Assembly (NCBI GenBank): GCA_905480235.1
Contig: CAJQPP010000065.1
Coordinates: 1-47,772, forward strand
Direction: 5' to 3'
From: an uncultured Pirellulaceae bacterium
GTDB lineage: Bacteria > Planctomycetota > Planctomycetia > Pirellulales > Pirellulaceae
DNA length: 47,772 bases
The position numbers and the translations under genes are program-made. Shown here one piece after another: positions 37,580-46,265 of this stretch. Numbering within the stretch: the stretch's first letter is position 1; the number at the start of each line of letters is the position of its first letter. The notes under the pieces were generated by a model. The model had not been told where the DNA came from. It was given only the letters and a program-made list of their open reading frames with translations, and searched no databases.

Positions 37580-38554
37580 ATGCTGATTCTTAATGCCGAC
37601 GAAGTAGCTCAAGCGTTGCCTATGAAACAGGCCATTGCCTCAATGAAGATGGCGATGCAAGCGCTTTCCAGTGGTCAAGCTGAAATTCCCCTGCGCACGC
37701 ATATCGAAGCGAATCAGGGGACCACGCTTGTCATGCCCGGCTGGGTCAGTCACGGAGATCACGAATCATTAGCGGTCAAAGTCGTTTCGATTTTTAACGG
37801 AAACCAGTCACGCGGACTCGCCAATATATTGGGGCTGGTCCATGTGCTCGATGCAGAGACGGGCGCTCCGATTGCCATTTTGAATGGAGCGGCGGTGACT
37901 GCTTTGCGGACGGCCGCTGTTTCGGGAGCCGCCACAGCCAGTCTGGCAAACCCGGATGCCAGTCGACTGGCGATACTAGGCAGCGGGCCTCAAGCAAAAA
38001 GTCATTTTCAAGCCATGTGCGCGGTGAGGCCTGTTAAGCAAGCCAGTTTCTTCTCACCGCGACGCGTCCATGTCGAAAGACTGGTTGCAAGCCTGCAAAC
38101 CGATGTTGATCTCCACATCGCCGATTCCTCCGAGGCAGCAACTCGCGAAGCCGATATTATTTGCACGACAACGAATTCGAATATTCCAGTCATTGATAAT
38201 GCGGCTATCGCCGATGGGTGTCATATCAATGCAATTGGTTCCTACAAGCCCGACGTGGTCGAGATTCCGGCAGCGGTTGTGCGGAGAGCACGCGTATTTG
38301 TCGATCATAAAAAGACGGCTCTGTCCGAAGCGGGAGATTTGATCCAACCCCTGCAAAGGGGTGAAATTGAAACGCAACATTTAGTCGGGGAAATAGGCGA
38401 GTTATTTTTGGGCCAGATCGCCGGGCGCCTTAGCGCCGATAATGTGACGCTGTTTAAATCGGTGGGTAATACCGTCGAAGACGTGGTGGGTGCCAGTGAT
38501 ATCGTTCGCAATGCCGAACGCATGGGACTGGGTCAGGAGATCTCATTGGATTAG
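37580..38554 (+). CDS. Ornithine cyclodeaminase/mu-crystallin family protein, probable delta-1-pyrroline-2-carboxylate reductase
   Basis: A 324-residue cytoplasmic NAD(P)-dependent protein. The opening MLILNADEVAQALPM, VKVVSIFNGN with the conserved Lys, LNGAAVTALRTAAVSGAAT, the Rossmann loop LAILGSGPQAKSHFQAM and the HKKTALSEAGDLIQP block are typical of the family. Members include ornithine cyclodeaminase, alanine dehydrogenase, ketimine reductase and delta-1-pyrroline-2-carboxylate reductase. The nearby probable cis-3-hydroxyproline dehydratase (35444-36547) makes delta-1-pyrroline-2-carboxylate, so the reductase role (to L-proline) is the most likely, by context. It follows the CPBP gene by 50 bases, probably in one transcript. 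Confidence 0.87.
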   Translation: MLILNADEVAQALPMKQAIASMKMAMQALSSGQAEIPLRTHIEANQGTTLVMPGWVSHGDHESLAVKVVSIFNGNQSRGLANILGLVHVLDAETGAPIAILNGAAVTALRTAAVSGAATASLANPDASRLAILGSGPQAKSHFQAMCAVRPVKQASFFSPRRVHVERLVASLQTDVDLHIADSSEAATREADIICTTTNSNIPVIDNAAIADGCHINAIGSYKPDVVEIPAAVVRRARVFVDHKKTALSEAGDLIQPLQRGEIETQHLVGEIGELFLGQIAGRLSADNVTLFKSVGNTVEDVVGASDIVRNAERMGLGQEISLD

Positions 38555-38648
38555 ATTCTTTGGTGGCAAAGAAATGATCTTTTAAGTTTGATCAGCGGTA
38601 AATCTCATAGTGGCAATGACGAAAAATCGGCCAACCAATTTCAGAACG

Positions 38649-38654
38649 AAAGGA
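38649..38654 (+). promoter_or_regulatory. Ribosome binding site before the S51 peptidase gene
   Basis: AAAGGA lies six bases before GTG 38661, which directly starts a signal peptide. This favours the GTG over ATG 38616 and GTG 38610 further upstream. Confidence 0.55.
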
Positions 38655-38660
38655 CGTTCA

Positions 38661-40340
38661 GTGCTCAAGCTACTTTCTATGTTTTTTCTTGTGATCTACC
38701 TGCCCTCTTGGTTAGCAGCGCAGGTATTTGACGAGCGCATGAGCGATTGGCCTGTTGATTTCACGCTGCGGGGTACCGTCATGGTTAGCCCGCAACCCGA
38801 CCCAACTGAAAAGGTCACTCGTGATTTTCTCCGGGCGGGCGGAAAAGAGCCGCGGGTGGTGGAGATCTGTTTTGACGGAATGTTGAATGAATCTAACGTG
38901 GTCACGCTGCGGGAAGGTGCGGAATCGATTCACGTCTATCAATTACAAAGCCAAAATGGGCGACTACGACCGGTTGAAATTAGGCCCCCCGAAACGGCTG
39001 CGCAAACGATTGAAAAATCGTTGCAAAAGGCTACCGCTATTTGGGTGTGTTCGACAGATCCCCTGGATGGAAAAGCTAAGCAATGGTTGCAGAAACAAGC
39101 TCCCGATCTGCATGCGTGTGTTCAACGAGGGGGTGTAGTTTTGGGATGCGGTGATGTTTGTCAGTTGTTTGGAAGCCAAGAACTGGTGCCAGCGCAGCCA
39201 GACATTTCGAGCTCTCAAGTGACGTCGCTTCCGGGCTTGAATTTACTGCCGGATGTGATTCTGCAGACGAATTTCGCGGGAAATACTGCCAAACCCACTC
39301 TATTGAAGATCTTAACTCGATTCCCAAAAGCCATTGGGATCGGCATGGAACCGCAGACCCAGTTGATTTTACGGGGCCGCAAGGTGGCGGCTCAGGGGAC
39401 GGGGCAACTTCACTTTTTTACCGCGGCTAATTCGCGCCTGCCGGTTCGCGAAAAAACGATTGCCGGATCCAAAAATCCTCGTTCTAACCCTTATGAAAGT
39501 TTGGTGGATCTAACGGCTTGGCGGCGTGATGCCATTGATCGTACCCGAGAAATATTTCCCTCTGCAGAACCCGCCATCCCGTGTGTTCCCAAGGGTACGT
39601 TGATGATCATAGGCGGTGGCGGAATGCCGGCAGGATTGATGGAACAGTTCGTTGAGCGTGCCGGTGGGAAGAATGCCAGGCTGATTTATGTGCCCTGTAC
39701 AGAACGGGAAACGTTGAGCTCCCGCGATTCCAGATTGGTCCAGTCGTGGCGCCAACAGGGTGTGACGTCTGCGGACGTTTTCCACACAAAAGATCGCTTA
39801 AAGGCGAATCAGGACGAGGCGTTTTTGAAACCGCTCACGGAGGCGACCGGAATTTTTTTCGGGGGTGGAAGGCAATGGAATTTTTCGGACTCTTATTATG
39901 GAACCCAAGCCCACCGCTTGATGAAAGAAGTGCTTCAGCGGGGTGGAGTGATTGCGGGTTCTTCCGCGGGCGCTTCGATTCAAGCTCGATATTTGGCGAG
40001 AGCGAATCCTCTAGGTAATCGCGATATCATGGCGACTGGTTACGAACGAGGGGGCCTTGGATTCATCAGTGGCGTCGCCATTGACCAGCATTTTACCCAA
40101 CGCCGCCGGCAAACTGATATGAGCGATCTAGTGGACCGCTACCCTCAATTATTAGGGATTGGGATTGATGAGCGGACGGCCTTGTTAGTGCAAAAAAGTC
40201 GAGCCAAAGTTATCGGCGATGGGGATGTCTATTTTTATGACCGCAACAAACGATCGGCGGAAGATAAGCCAGACTTCCTAAAATTAGAAGCTGGTAAAGA
40301 ATACGATCTCGCGAAACGCGAGATCGTATTGCCAGAGTGA
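38661..40340 (+). CDS. Exported S51 (cyanophycinase/peptidase E) protein with a duplicated, degenerate N-terminal half
   Basis: A 559-residue protein with a signal peptide (LKLLSMFFLVIYLPSWLAA). The C-terminal half (about 310-559) is a full S51 domain: GTLMIIGGGGMPAGLM opens it, FGGGRQWN precedes the nucleophile elbow GVIAGSSAGASI (Ser near 435), and AIDQHFTQRRRQ and LGIGIDERTALL follow. The N-terminal half (about 55-255) shows the same order of landmarks in reduced form (RVVEICFDG, GVVLGCGDVCQLF at about 159-170, IGIGMEPQTQLIL) but has lost the Ser-Ala-Gly elbow. S51 enzymes cleave Asp-containing peptides, including cyanophycin. The start is GTG 38661. The last codons hold a perfect hairpin (40300-40330). 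Confidence 0.85.
   Translation: MLKLLSMFFLVIYLPSWLAAQVFDERMSDWPVDFTLRGTVMVSPQPDPTEKVTRDFLRAGGKEPRVVEICFDGMLNESNVVTLREGAESIHVYQLQSQNGRLRPVEIRPPETAAQTIEKSLQKATAIWVCSTDPLDGKAKQWLQKQAPDLHACVQRGGVVLGCGDVCQLFGSQELVPAQPDISSSQVTSLPGLNLLPDVILQTNFAGNTAKPTLLKILTRFPKAIGIGMEPQTQLILRGRKVAAQGTGQLHFFTAANSRLPVREKTIAGSKNPRSNPYESLVDLTAWRRDAIDRTREIFPSAEPAIPCVPKGTLMIIGGGGMPAGLMEQFVERAGGKNARLIYVPCTERETLSSRDSRLVQSWRQQGVTSADVFHTKDRLKANQDEAFLKPLTEATGIFFGGGRQWNFSDSYYGTQAHRLMKEVLQRGGVIAGSSAGASIQARYLARANPLGNRDIMATGYERGGLGFISGVAIDQHFTQRRRQTDMSDLVDRYPQLLGIGIDERTALLVQKSRAKVIGDGDVYFYDRNKRSAEDKPDFLKLEAGKEYDLAKREIVLPE
40300..40330. repeat. Perfect 14-bp inverted repeat inside the end of the S51 gene
   Basis: AATACGATCTCGCG (40300-40313) and CGCGAGATCGTATT (40317-40330) are exact complements around an AAA loop. 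They sit within the last dozen codons, ending eight bases before the stop. No T-run follows in either direction, so it is not a standard intrinsic terminator. Confidence 0.9.
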
Positions 40341-40374
40341 AATTTAAGGCTGCTCATTTCGACGAAACAGAGAC

Positions 40375-41211
40375 CTAATTCTCTAGATTGGCATCGCCCA
40401 ACTGCTCTAAGAGCTGGTTAATTTGGCGAAGGTTGGCTTGGGTTTGACGGACAACCAGAACATTGTTAACCGCGATAATACTGCCTGTGCCGCCGCTTTC
40501 AGACCATGAGTCTGGTGAAACGGTCCCCGTGATTAATTTCTTTAGCTGTTCCACGGGACCGATGACTATTTCATCAGGTAACGGTAACGCCTCGGCCAAC
40601 CCTTGGCTGGCGGGTGTGGTTGGCGGCGTTGGCTTAACCTCTTCTTCGGGCGTTTCGTTCTGCTGTGGTGGAATGGCAAAGACACCGCCAACCTTACCAC
40701 CATTGTATTGATGATTGGGCATAGTTTGCGGGTGAATCAGAATGCTGATGGGACGAATTTGTTTAATCAAATCACCGCATTCGAACATCATGATATTCAG
40801 GGATTCCTGCAGACTTGCGTCTTCGTTATTTGTGATGTGAATCACGCCGTCTTGAATGGTCCACGTGCATCGGTAAGGCTTGAGCAATAGGTCAAGCAAG
40901 GTGGCTGCACGTAAATTTGATGGGTGCGAAAATGTGAAGAGGGTTTCTTCATGCAAGTTGTTATCTGACGCCGCATCGCTGATGATAAAGTGAAGCCCCA
41001 GTTTTTTCTGCAAAGAATTCACAACTTCTTCGAAGCGTGTTTCAAAGAAATCGACTTCCACCAAGGTGGTGTTTTCTAGCGTCTCAAATGTGATGCGGTC
41101 GCTCTGATGTTGGGGTTGCGGTTGGGGTCCGCTTTGCGCCATCGCCAGAGAAGCCAGAACTAAACCACAGAACAAAGCGCCTGCGTTTGTGAAGATAGAA
41201 TTCAATGACAT
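40375..41211 (-). CDS. Secreted STN-like (secretin N-terminal type) protein
   Basis: A 278-residue exported protein. ATG 41211 has AAGGGAAG about five bases upstream and starts a signal peptide (SIFTNAGALFCGLVLASLAMAQ). Residues from about 45 to 135 look like an STN/secretin-type domain (VDFFETRFEEVVNSLQKKLG, LLLKPYRCTWTIQDGVIHIT). A Pro/Glu-rich linker follows, and the C-terminal IIAVNNVLVVRQTQANLRQI then NQLLEQLG resembles the N0/N1-type repeat end of secretins. No secretin pore or TonB-dependent receptor part is present, so this is a stand-alone protein. Similar planctomycete proteins occur in large numbers; the function is not known. Confidence 0.75.
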   Translation of the reverse strand: MSLNSIFTNAGALFCGLVLASLAMAQSGPQPQPQHQSDRITFETLENTTLVEVDFFETRFEEVVNSLQKKLGLHFIISDAASDNNLHEETLFTFSHPSNLRAATLLDLLLKPYRCTWTIQDGVIHITNNEDASLQESLNIMMFECGDLIKQIRPISILIHPQTMPNHQYNGGKVGGVFAIPPQQNETPEEEVKPTPPTTPASQGLAEALPLPDEIVIGPVEQLKKLITGTVSPDSWSESGGTGSIIAVNNVLVVRQTQANLRQINQLLEQLGDANLEN

Positions 41212-41592
41212 TTTACTTCCCTTCAATGATGAACTTGAAATGTTTTGCGAGCATTCGCAGGAAGTAACGAGGTCTTTCGAAGATCGCACCCACAGCTTTT
41301 CGTGTCAAGGGAATTCGCAACACAAAAAATTTCTCCTGCGTGGCTTTCATCCGGACCGTAATAAAAATTTTACGGGTCTCTTACGCATTAACGGGAAGAT
41401 GTCTACCTGCAGGGAGGCTTTGGAGATTTTCGCGTTGACAAAAATGACCGTGTTTTTTGGGCGGACGCCTCTCTTTCGAAAGAAAAACGTATCACCGACC
41501 TCCAGTCCTCAATCCCGATCGTTCGTATCAGGGAGACGAGCACTGCGTTTCGAGGTGCGGGATATTGGGTGCGAGCGAATGCAAGTGCCGGT
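41212..41592. other. Intergenic region, nothing recognised
   Basis: About 380 bases between the STN-like gene start and the DUF1990 stop. Short open frames on both strands lack ribosome sites or recognisable protein features. It should contain the promoter of the STN-like gene, but none could be identified. Confidence 0.4.
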
Positions 41593-42207
41593 CTATGACA
41601 TTCTTGCCGGTTCACATACGGGGACTCGTTCCCGAGCTCTTACGTAACGCCTTATCGCGGATGTTGATTCTTGGCAAAAACGAATCTGCTGGTGCCGAAT
41701 TAACTTAATGAAAACGTTTGCCAATCGTTGATGAGGACGCGAAAAACTGCGGATGCGATACACAACGTCCCCAGAAACAGAATCGAGGGCCACAGAAATT
41801 TGTTCCTCGCCCTTCAGCATATGCTTTGGCAAAGTGCCCACTGTGAACGACCACAAGTTAGGGCTTCCCTGACCGAGATCGCAATCAATCACTCGGTTGC
41901 AGTGAACGGTCCAAACCCCCGCGACCTGAGCCGCGATGGCGAGATGATTGCCCGATTCGGGGTTCCCATCAAAAAGCAACCGCATCCAGGGGAGATTAAA
42001 ACAGCCCCATTGGCCGAGTGCCTCTTTGGCTGCTTGAAAAGCGCGTTGCCCCTGTCCGACGCACACTTGGTGGTCGACATGGTGATATCCACCCGGCATG
42101 GTCTCAGAGGACGTCATCCCCACCTCCTCGTAGGAGACCGGCTTTTCGGCCTGTTCGTTCAGCCAGAGGCGAATTCGCTGGTTTTCGGGGCGTTTCAGGT
42201 ACAACAT
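41593..42207 (-). CDS. DUF1990 family protein
   Basis: A 204-residue cytoplasmic-type protein. DUF1990 marks are PVSYEEVGMTSSETMPGGYH near residue 23, VGQGQRAFQAAKEALGQWGCF, AAQVAGVWTVHCNRVIDCDL, WSFTVGTLPKHMLKGEEQIS and the end block IRHQQIRFCQESTSAIRR. The family (also UPF0548 in plants) has no established function. The C-terminal tail past the domain is short and basic. No good ribosome site is seen before ATG 42207. Neither neighbour suggests a role. Confidence 0.85.
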   Translation of the reverse strand: MLYLKRPENQRIRLWLNEQAEKPVSYEEVGMTSSETMPGGYHHVDHQVCVGQGQRAFQAAKEALGQWGCFNLPWMRLLFDGNPESGNHLAIAAQVAGVWTVHCNRVIDCDLGQGSPNLWSFTVGTLPKHMLKGEEQISVALDSVSGDVVYRIRSFSRPHQRLANVFIKLIRHQQIRFCQESTSAIRRYVRARERVPVCEPARMS

Positions 42208-42356
42208 ACGGAAAATGATGAGGAAGATTTGAATCCATGTCGCGGAACCGAATTTGCGGCAGCGGATTAACGATTAATTACTCGCAAAATGGCCGGTTAT
42301 CCAAGGACTAGCCGATTTTTGTACGCATCCAAATCCCACAGAACAAGCCGCCATCC

Positions 42357-42689
42357 ATGAATTTCGGAAACCTCTTGAGAAATGGAACTGCCGAGCATGA
42401 TGTTCGAGACTGGCTTAACAATAACGGTTATTACGGACGCTCGGCCAAGTTTGGGGAACTCGAACTCCACGCGATCAAGCGGCCCGGTTGGTTACAGGTG
42501 TTTCGTTTTTCGGTGGCTGCAAAAACGACCTCCGATGAATGGCATGACCTTTACGGCGTGCTTCGCGACGACGAGCGCTACCGTCGGCTCGATATTGAGG
42601 TCTCTACCGACCTCACTATTCGGGACGAAAGATTAGCGGAGTGGTCGACGGGCCTCATTGTCCGCCGCAGATCCCGACGGCGGCCATAG
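42357..42689 (+). CDS. Small hypothetical protein
   Basis: A 110-residue protein I do not recognise. It opens MNFGNLLRNGTAEHDVRDWL, has an alternating pattern consistent with a mixed alpha/beta fold (LELHAIKRPGWLQVFRFSV), and ends in a run of Arg (RRRSRRRP). It has no signal peptide. The balanced composition and the conserved-looking DEWHDLYGVLRDDERYRRL support a real gene, though a shadow cannot be excluded. It lies 100 bases before the sulfatase on the same strand. Confidence 0.6.
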   Translation: MNFGNLLRNGTAEHDVRDWLNNNGYYGRSAKFGELELHAIKRPGWLQVFRFSVAAKTTSDEWHDLYGVLRDDERYRRLDIEVSTDLTIRDERLAEWSTGLIVRRRSRRRP

Positions 42690-42789
42690 ACGATCGACCC
42701 TGTAAAATGGGCATTTTGATCCGCAAGGTCAGCGCAGGATTACGCGCAAAACAGGTGTGCGTGAGCACTTTGCCGTTTACAATACGGGC

Positions 42790-44292
42790 ATGCGAAATTC
42801 TATCCTATGCATTTTTTCAGTGCTTTGTGTTGCGATCGCGGCCCCTGTTTGGTCTGCTCCGGTTGAGCGTCCTAACGTGCTCTTTATTGCGGTCGATGAT
42901 TTGCGTCCCGAGTTAGGTTGTTACGGGATAACACACGCGCGGAGCCCGCATCTCGACCATTTCGCTAAAACAGCCGTGACCTTTCAGAGGCACTTTGTAC
43001 AGGTGCCAACCTGCGGAGCTTCGCGTTTTGCGATGCTAACGGGCCAGTCCCCGATCCAAAGTGGGGCGCTCGGGAATCAAAGCCTGTATCAAGGTAAAAC
43101 CCGATTACGAAGCGGTGAGGATCTGTCGGCTCAGACGTTTCCAGAATTATTTCGTAGAAATGGATACGAAACGGTATGCATCGGAAAAATATCCCATACA
43201 CCCGACGGCAAGGTATTTAATTATGACGGGACGGGGGACGGCCGCAGTGAGTTGCCCAATGCTTGGGATCAATTAGCCACTCCGTACGGTCCTTGGAAGC
43301 GAGGCTGGGGAACGTTTTTCGCCTACGAGGCAGGCCGTCATCGCGAAGATGGAGCGGGCCACAAGGACCTCATGGAATTTACAGCTCAGACGGACGATGC
43401 TTTACCTGACGGCATGATGGCGACGGTGGCGATCGATAAATTAGCCGAGCTGAAATCGCTGAGATCAGAAACCGGTAAACCCTTTTTGATGGGCTTGGGT
43501 TTCTTTAAGCCTCACTTACCCTGGGTGGCAACGGAGGCGGATTGGAATGCTTTTGCGGACGTGGACATTGCCCCGCCAAACGAACCGGACAAATTGGATT
43601 CTGCCTGGTTCCACAATAGCGGTGAGTTTTATAAGTATCGGGTTCCGTGGAAAAAGACGCGGCCGTTATCACTGCCGGATCAAATGACCTCGAAACGCGC
43701 TTACTTGGCCTGTGTGCGTTTTGTCGATCGACAGATCGGTCGCGTGCTCCAATCCCTCGATGATCTGGAGTTGGCCGAAGACACCATTGTTGTGATTTGG
43801 GGAGACCACGGTTGGCATCTGGGCGAGTCCGCGATTTGGGGAAAGCACTCACCCTTTGACCGTTCCTTAAACAGTGTCCTAATGATCCGCGTACCAGGAG
43901 TTTCTAAACCGAATCATCGTTGCGATGAATTGGTTGAAAGTACGGATCTTTATCCAACCTTGATGGCAGCATGCCGTTTGGAATCCACCGAGACGGCTTT
44001 CCCACTGAATGGTTTTAGCCTGCTTCCGCTGTTGCAGGGTGGCGAACAGCCGCTGCGGGAAGCGGCGCTCAGTATGTTCGGCAAGGGTTTCACTTTGCGT
44101 TCGAAAACGCATCGCTTGATTGGCAAAAATCAAGATCTACCATCTCGAAAAAATGCGGCAGCGAAGATCGGGTCAATGGAGTTCTATCATTTGATCAAGG
44201 GCATCGATCCGGTGACCAATGTGATCGAATCGGAACTAGAAGAGCTGGCTAAATTTAACGCCGAATGGCCAAGAAAGAAAATTCAAAAATGA
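42790..44292 (+). CDS. Secreted sulfatase, iduronate-2-sulfatase-like
   Basis: A 500-residue exported enzyme. ATG 42790 starts a signal peptide (NSILCIFSVLCVAIAAPVWS); an in-frame GTG at 42757 is less likely. The metal site is IAVDDLRPELGCYG (D36, D37), and the formylglycine motif is TCGASRFAMLTG with Cys75. GFFKPHLPWVA, WGDHGWHLGESAIWGKHSP and the C-terminal arrangement match the iduronate-2-sulfatase branch. The active Cys motif is C-x-A-x-R rather than C-x-P-x-R. It probably removes sulfate from algal or animal polysaccharide in the periplasm or outside. The stop codon overlaps an ATG of the following phosphatase gene (ATGA at 44289-44292), which suggests translational coupling. Confidence 0.93.
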   Translation: MRNSILCIFSVLCVAIAAPVWSAPVERPNVLFIAVDDLRPELGCYGITHARSPHLDHFAKTAVTFQRHFVQVPTCGASRFAMLTGQSPIQSGALGNQSLYQGKTRLRSGEDLSAQTFPELFRRNGYETVCIGKISHTPDGKVFNYDGTGDGRSELPNAWDQLATPYGPWKRGWGTFFAYEAGRHREDGAGHKDLMEFTAQTDDALPDGMMATVAIDKLAELKSLRSETGKPFLMGLGFFKPHLPWVATEADWNAFADVDIAPPNEPDKLDSAWFHNSGEFYKYRVPWKKTRPLSLPDQMTSKRAYLACVRFVDRQIGRVLQSLDDLELAEDTIVVIWGDHGWHLGESAIWGKHSPFDRSLNSVLMIRVPGVSKPNHRCDELVESTDLYPTLMAACRLESTETAFPLNGFSLLPLLQGGEQPLREAALSMFGKGFTLRSKTHRLIGKNQDLPSRKNAAAKIGSMEFYHLIKGIDPVTNVIESELEELAKFNAEWPRKKIQK

Positions 44293-46259
44293 CACTGCTT
44301 CCTAATAACGAAATCGGCTCGCAGCGCACGGGGAACTCAACATCCGCTATGGTTGGAAATATCTACACGTGGGCGGGCGGAATTGCTATCGCCGGAATCT
44401 TATTGGCCACCAATCTGATCGCCCAAGAGGGTACGAAGCGGGAAGTGCCCTTTCCGGGTTTCCCTGGTTTGGAAAAAAAGGCAAGTGGTGAGTGGTGGAA
44501 TATCAAAAAACGAAATTTGGTCGTGCCGCGTGACGAGGTGGTCGCGTTCGCTTTATACACGCATGACCAGGGCATCCTAAAGTTGTCCGCACAACTGTAC
44601 CCCCTCAAGCCTGACGAAGATAAAACGGTTCGTCTGGAATTGCAGATCGATGGTCAATGGCAGGAAGTTGATTCTCAAGAAGTTATTTTCCCGGGTTGGA
44701 GCGCTCATTTTCGCATCCCCGATTGGGACAATTCCCAAGATGTGCGATATCGGGTTCGGCATGGAAAAGACGCCAAGTTTGAGGGTTTGATTCGCAAAGA
44801 TCCGATTGACAAAGATGTCATCGTGGTTGGCAACTTATCCTGCAATTCGTCACGAACCCCGGGGCCACGCCCGCAAATCGTGGAGAACCTAAAAAAGCTT
44901 GATCCCGATCTGCTTTTCTTTGCCGGGGACCAATCTTACCACCACAAAGAACATACCTTTGGCTGGATCGAATGGGGATTGCAGTTCCGCGACGTATTGA
45001 AGGATCGGCCGGTGGTGGCCATCCCTGATGATCACGACGTGGGTCAGGCCAATATTTGGGGCGAAAATGGCAAGCTGGCAACGAATTCCCAAGGTCCCAG
45101 TGGCGGATATTTCTATCATCCCGAGTACGTCAACATGGTGCAGCGTTGCCAAACATGGCACCTGCCGGATCCGCACGATGCGACTCCTGTGGAGCGGGGA
45201 ATCACGGTTTATTACACTCGCTTACGAGTGGGTGGTATCGATTTCGCAATCCTCGAGGATCGAAAATTTAAAAGTGGGCCCGAGGGCAAGATTCCCAAAA
45301 TGGGTCCTCGTCCCGATCATATTAACGATCCTGCTTATGACCGCGCGGCCGTTGATTTACCAGGCTTGAAATTGCTGGGAGATCGGCAACTGGAATTTCT
45401 CAATGCATGGAGTCAGGATTGGGCCGGTGCCGACATGAAGTGCGCGCTTTCGCAAACGGCATTTTGTGGGGCGGTGCACCTGCATGGGCGGCCGACTAAT
45501 CGTCTGCTTGCCGATTTGGATAGCAACGCTTGGCCCCAACAGGGTCGCAACAAAGCATTAACCGAATTGAGACGATGCCGAGCAGTGCACTTATGCGGTG
45601 ACCAGCATTTATCGGTTGTGGTCAAGCACGGGATCGAAAAGGCCGGTGATGGCCCCTTTGCATTTACCAGTCCGGCAATCGTAAATACGATTTACGGACG
45701 CTGGTGGCATCCAGAAGACGAAACATCCGGAGCCCGCCCGGTTCCCGATTCGCCGTTGCCTTGGACGGGCGATTATGTCGATGGTCTAGGGAACCACATT
45801 AGAATGTTAGCCTATGCAAACCCCGAAAATCCGGCGGATGAGTTGCAACGAGCAGACGGTTTTGGCATTGCTCGTTTCGACAAAAAGAATCGTACCGTGA
45901 CCTTCGAAGCGTGGCCGCGATTTGCCAGTGTCGATGATGGTGACAAGGCACAATTTTCGGGCTGGCCGATCACGATTCCCATGCGAGATAACGATGGCCG
46001 GGAGCCCTATGGCTATTTGGGTCAATTGAAAATGGAAGGTCTTGAGAAACCCGTTTGCCAAGTCCAAAACGTCAACACGGGTGAAGTTGTTTATACCTTT
46101 CGCGCAGCCACGCCTACCATCCGGTTGCCCGTTTACGGACCCGGTAAATATGACGTCTTGATTGGCAAGGATGGACCAGATACGAAGGTGGCTACCCTCG
46201 ATCCTGACGCTGAGGGAGTCGAGACATTGGTCATCACCAAAACCTATCCAGGTGAGTAA
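44289..46259 (+). CDS. PhoD-like alkaline phosphatase/phosphodiesterase
   Basis: A 656-residue exported metallophosphatase. Motifs: VVGNLSCNSSRTPGP, LLFFAGDQSYHHKEH, AIPDDHDVGQ, ILEDRKFKSGP and AVHLCGDQHLSVVV are the metal and phosphate ligands of the PhoD family, which releases phosphate from esters outside the cell. The start is uncertain: ATG 44289 overlaps the sulfatase stop, ATG 44265 lies inside it, and ATG 44349 would begin exactly at a signal-like segment (NIYTWAGGIAIAGILLATNL). A beta-rich extension follows the core (about 590-656). RadC begins six bases after its stop, so sulfatase, phosphatase and radC may form one transcript. Confidence 0.9.
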   Translation: MTLLPNNEIGSQRTGNSTSAMVGNIYTWAGGIAIAGILLATNLIAQEGTKREVPFPGFPGLEKKASGEWWNIKKRNLVVPRDEVVAFALYTHDQGILKLSAQLYPLKPDEDKTVRLELQIDGQWQEVDSQEVIFPGWSAHFRIPDWDNSQDVRYRVRHGKDAKFEGLIRKDPIDKDVIVVGNLSCNSSRTPGPRPQIVENLKKLDPDLLFFAGDQSYHHKEHTFGWIEWGLQFRDVLKDRPVVAIPDDHDVGQANIWGENGKLATNSQGPSGGYFYHPEYVNMVQRCQTWHLPDPHDATPVERGITVYYTRLRVGGIDFAILEDRKFKSGPEGKIPKMGPRPDHINDPAYDRAAVDLPGLKLLGDRQLEFLNAWSQDWAGADMKCALSQTAFCGAVHLHGRPTNRLLADLDSNAWPQQGRNKALTELRRCRAVHLCGDQHLSVVVKHGIEKAGDGPFAFTSPAIVNTIYGRWWHPEDETSGARPVPDSPLPWTGDYVDGLGNHIRMLAYANPENPADELQRADGFGIARFDKKNRTVTFEAWPRFASVDDGDKAQFSGWPITIPMRDNDGREPYGYLGQLKMEGLEKPVCQVQNVNTGEVVYTFRAATPTIRLPVYGPGKYDVLIGKDGPDTKVATLDPDAEGVETLVITKTYPGE

Positions 46260-46265
46260 ACCATC

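Noticed and set aside
41189..42270. Plus-strand frames of 152 and 180 codons over the STN-like/DUF1990 interval
   Set aside because: They are antisense to recognisable DUF1990 and STN-like proteins and contain no motif of their own.
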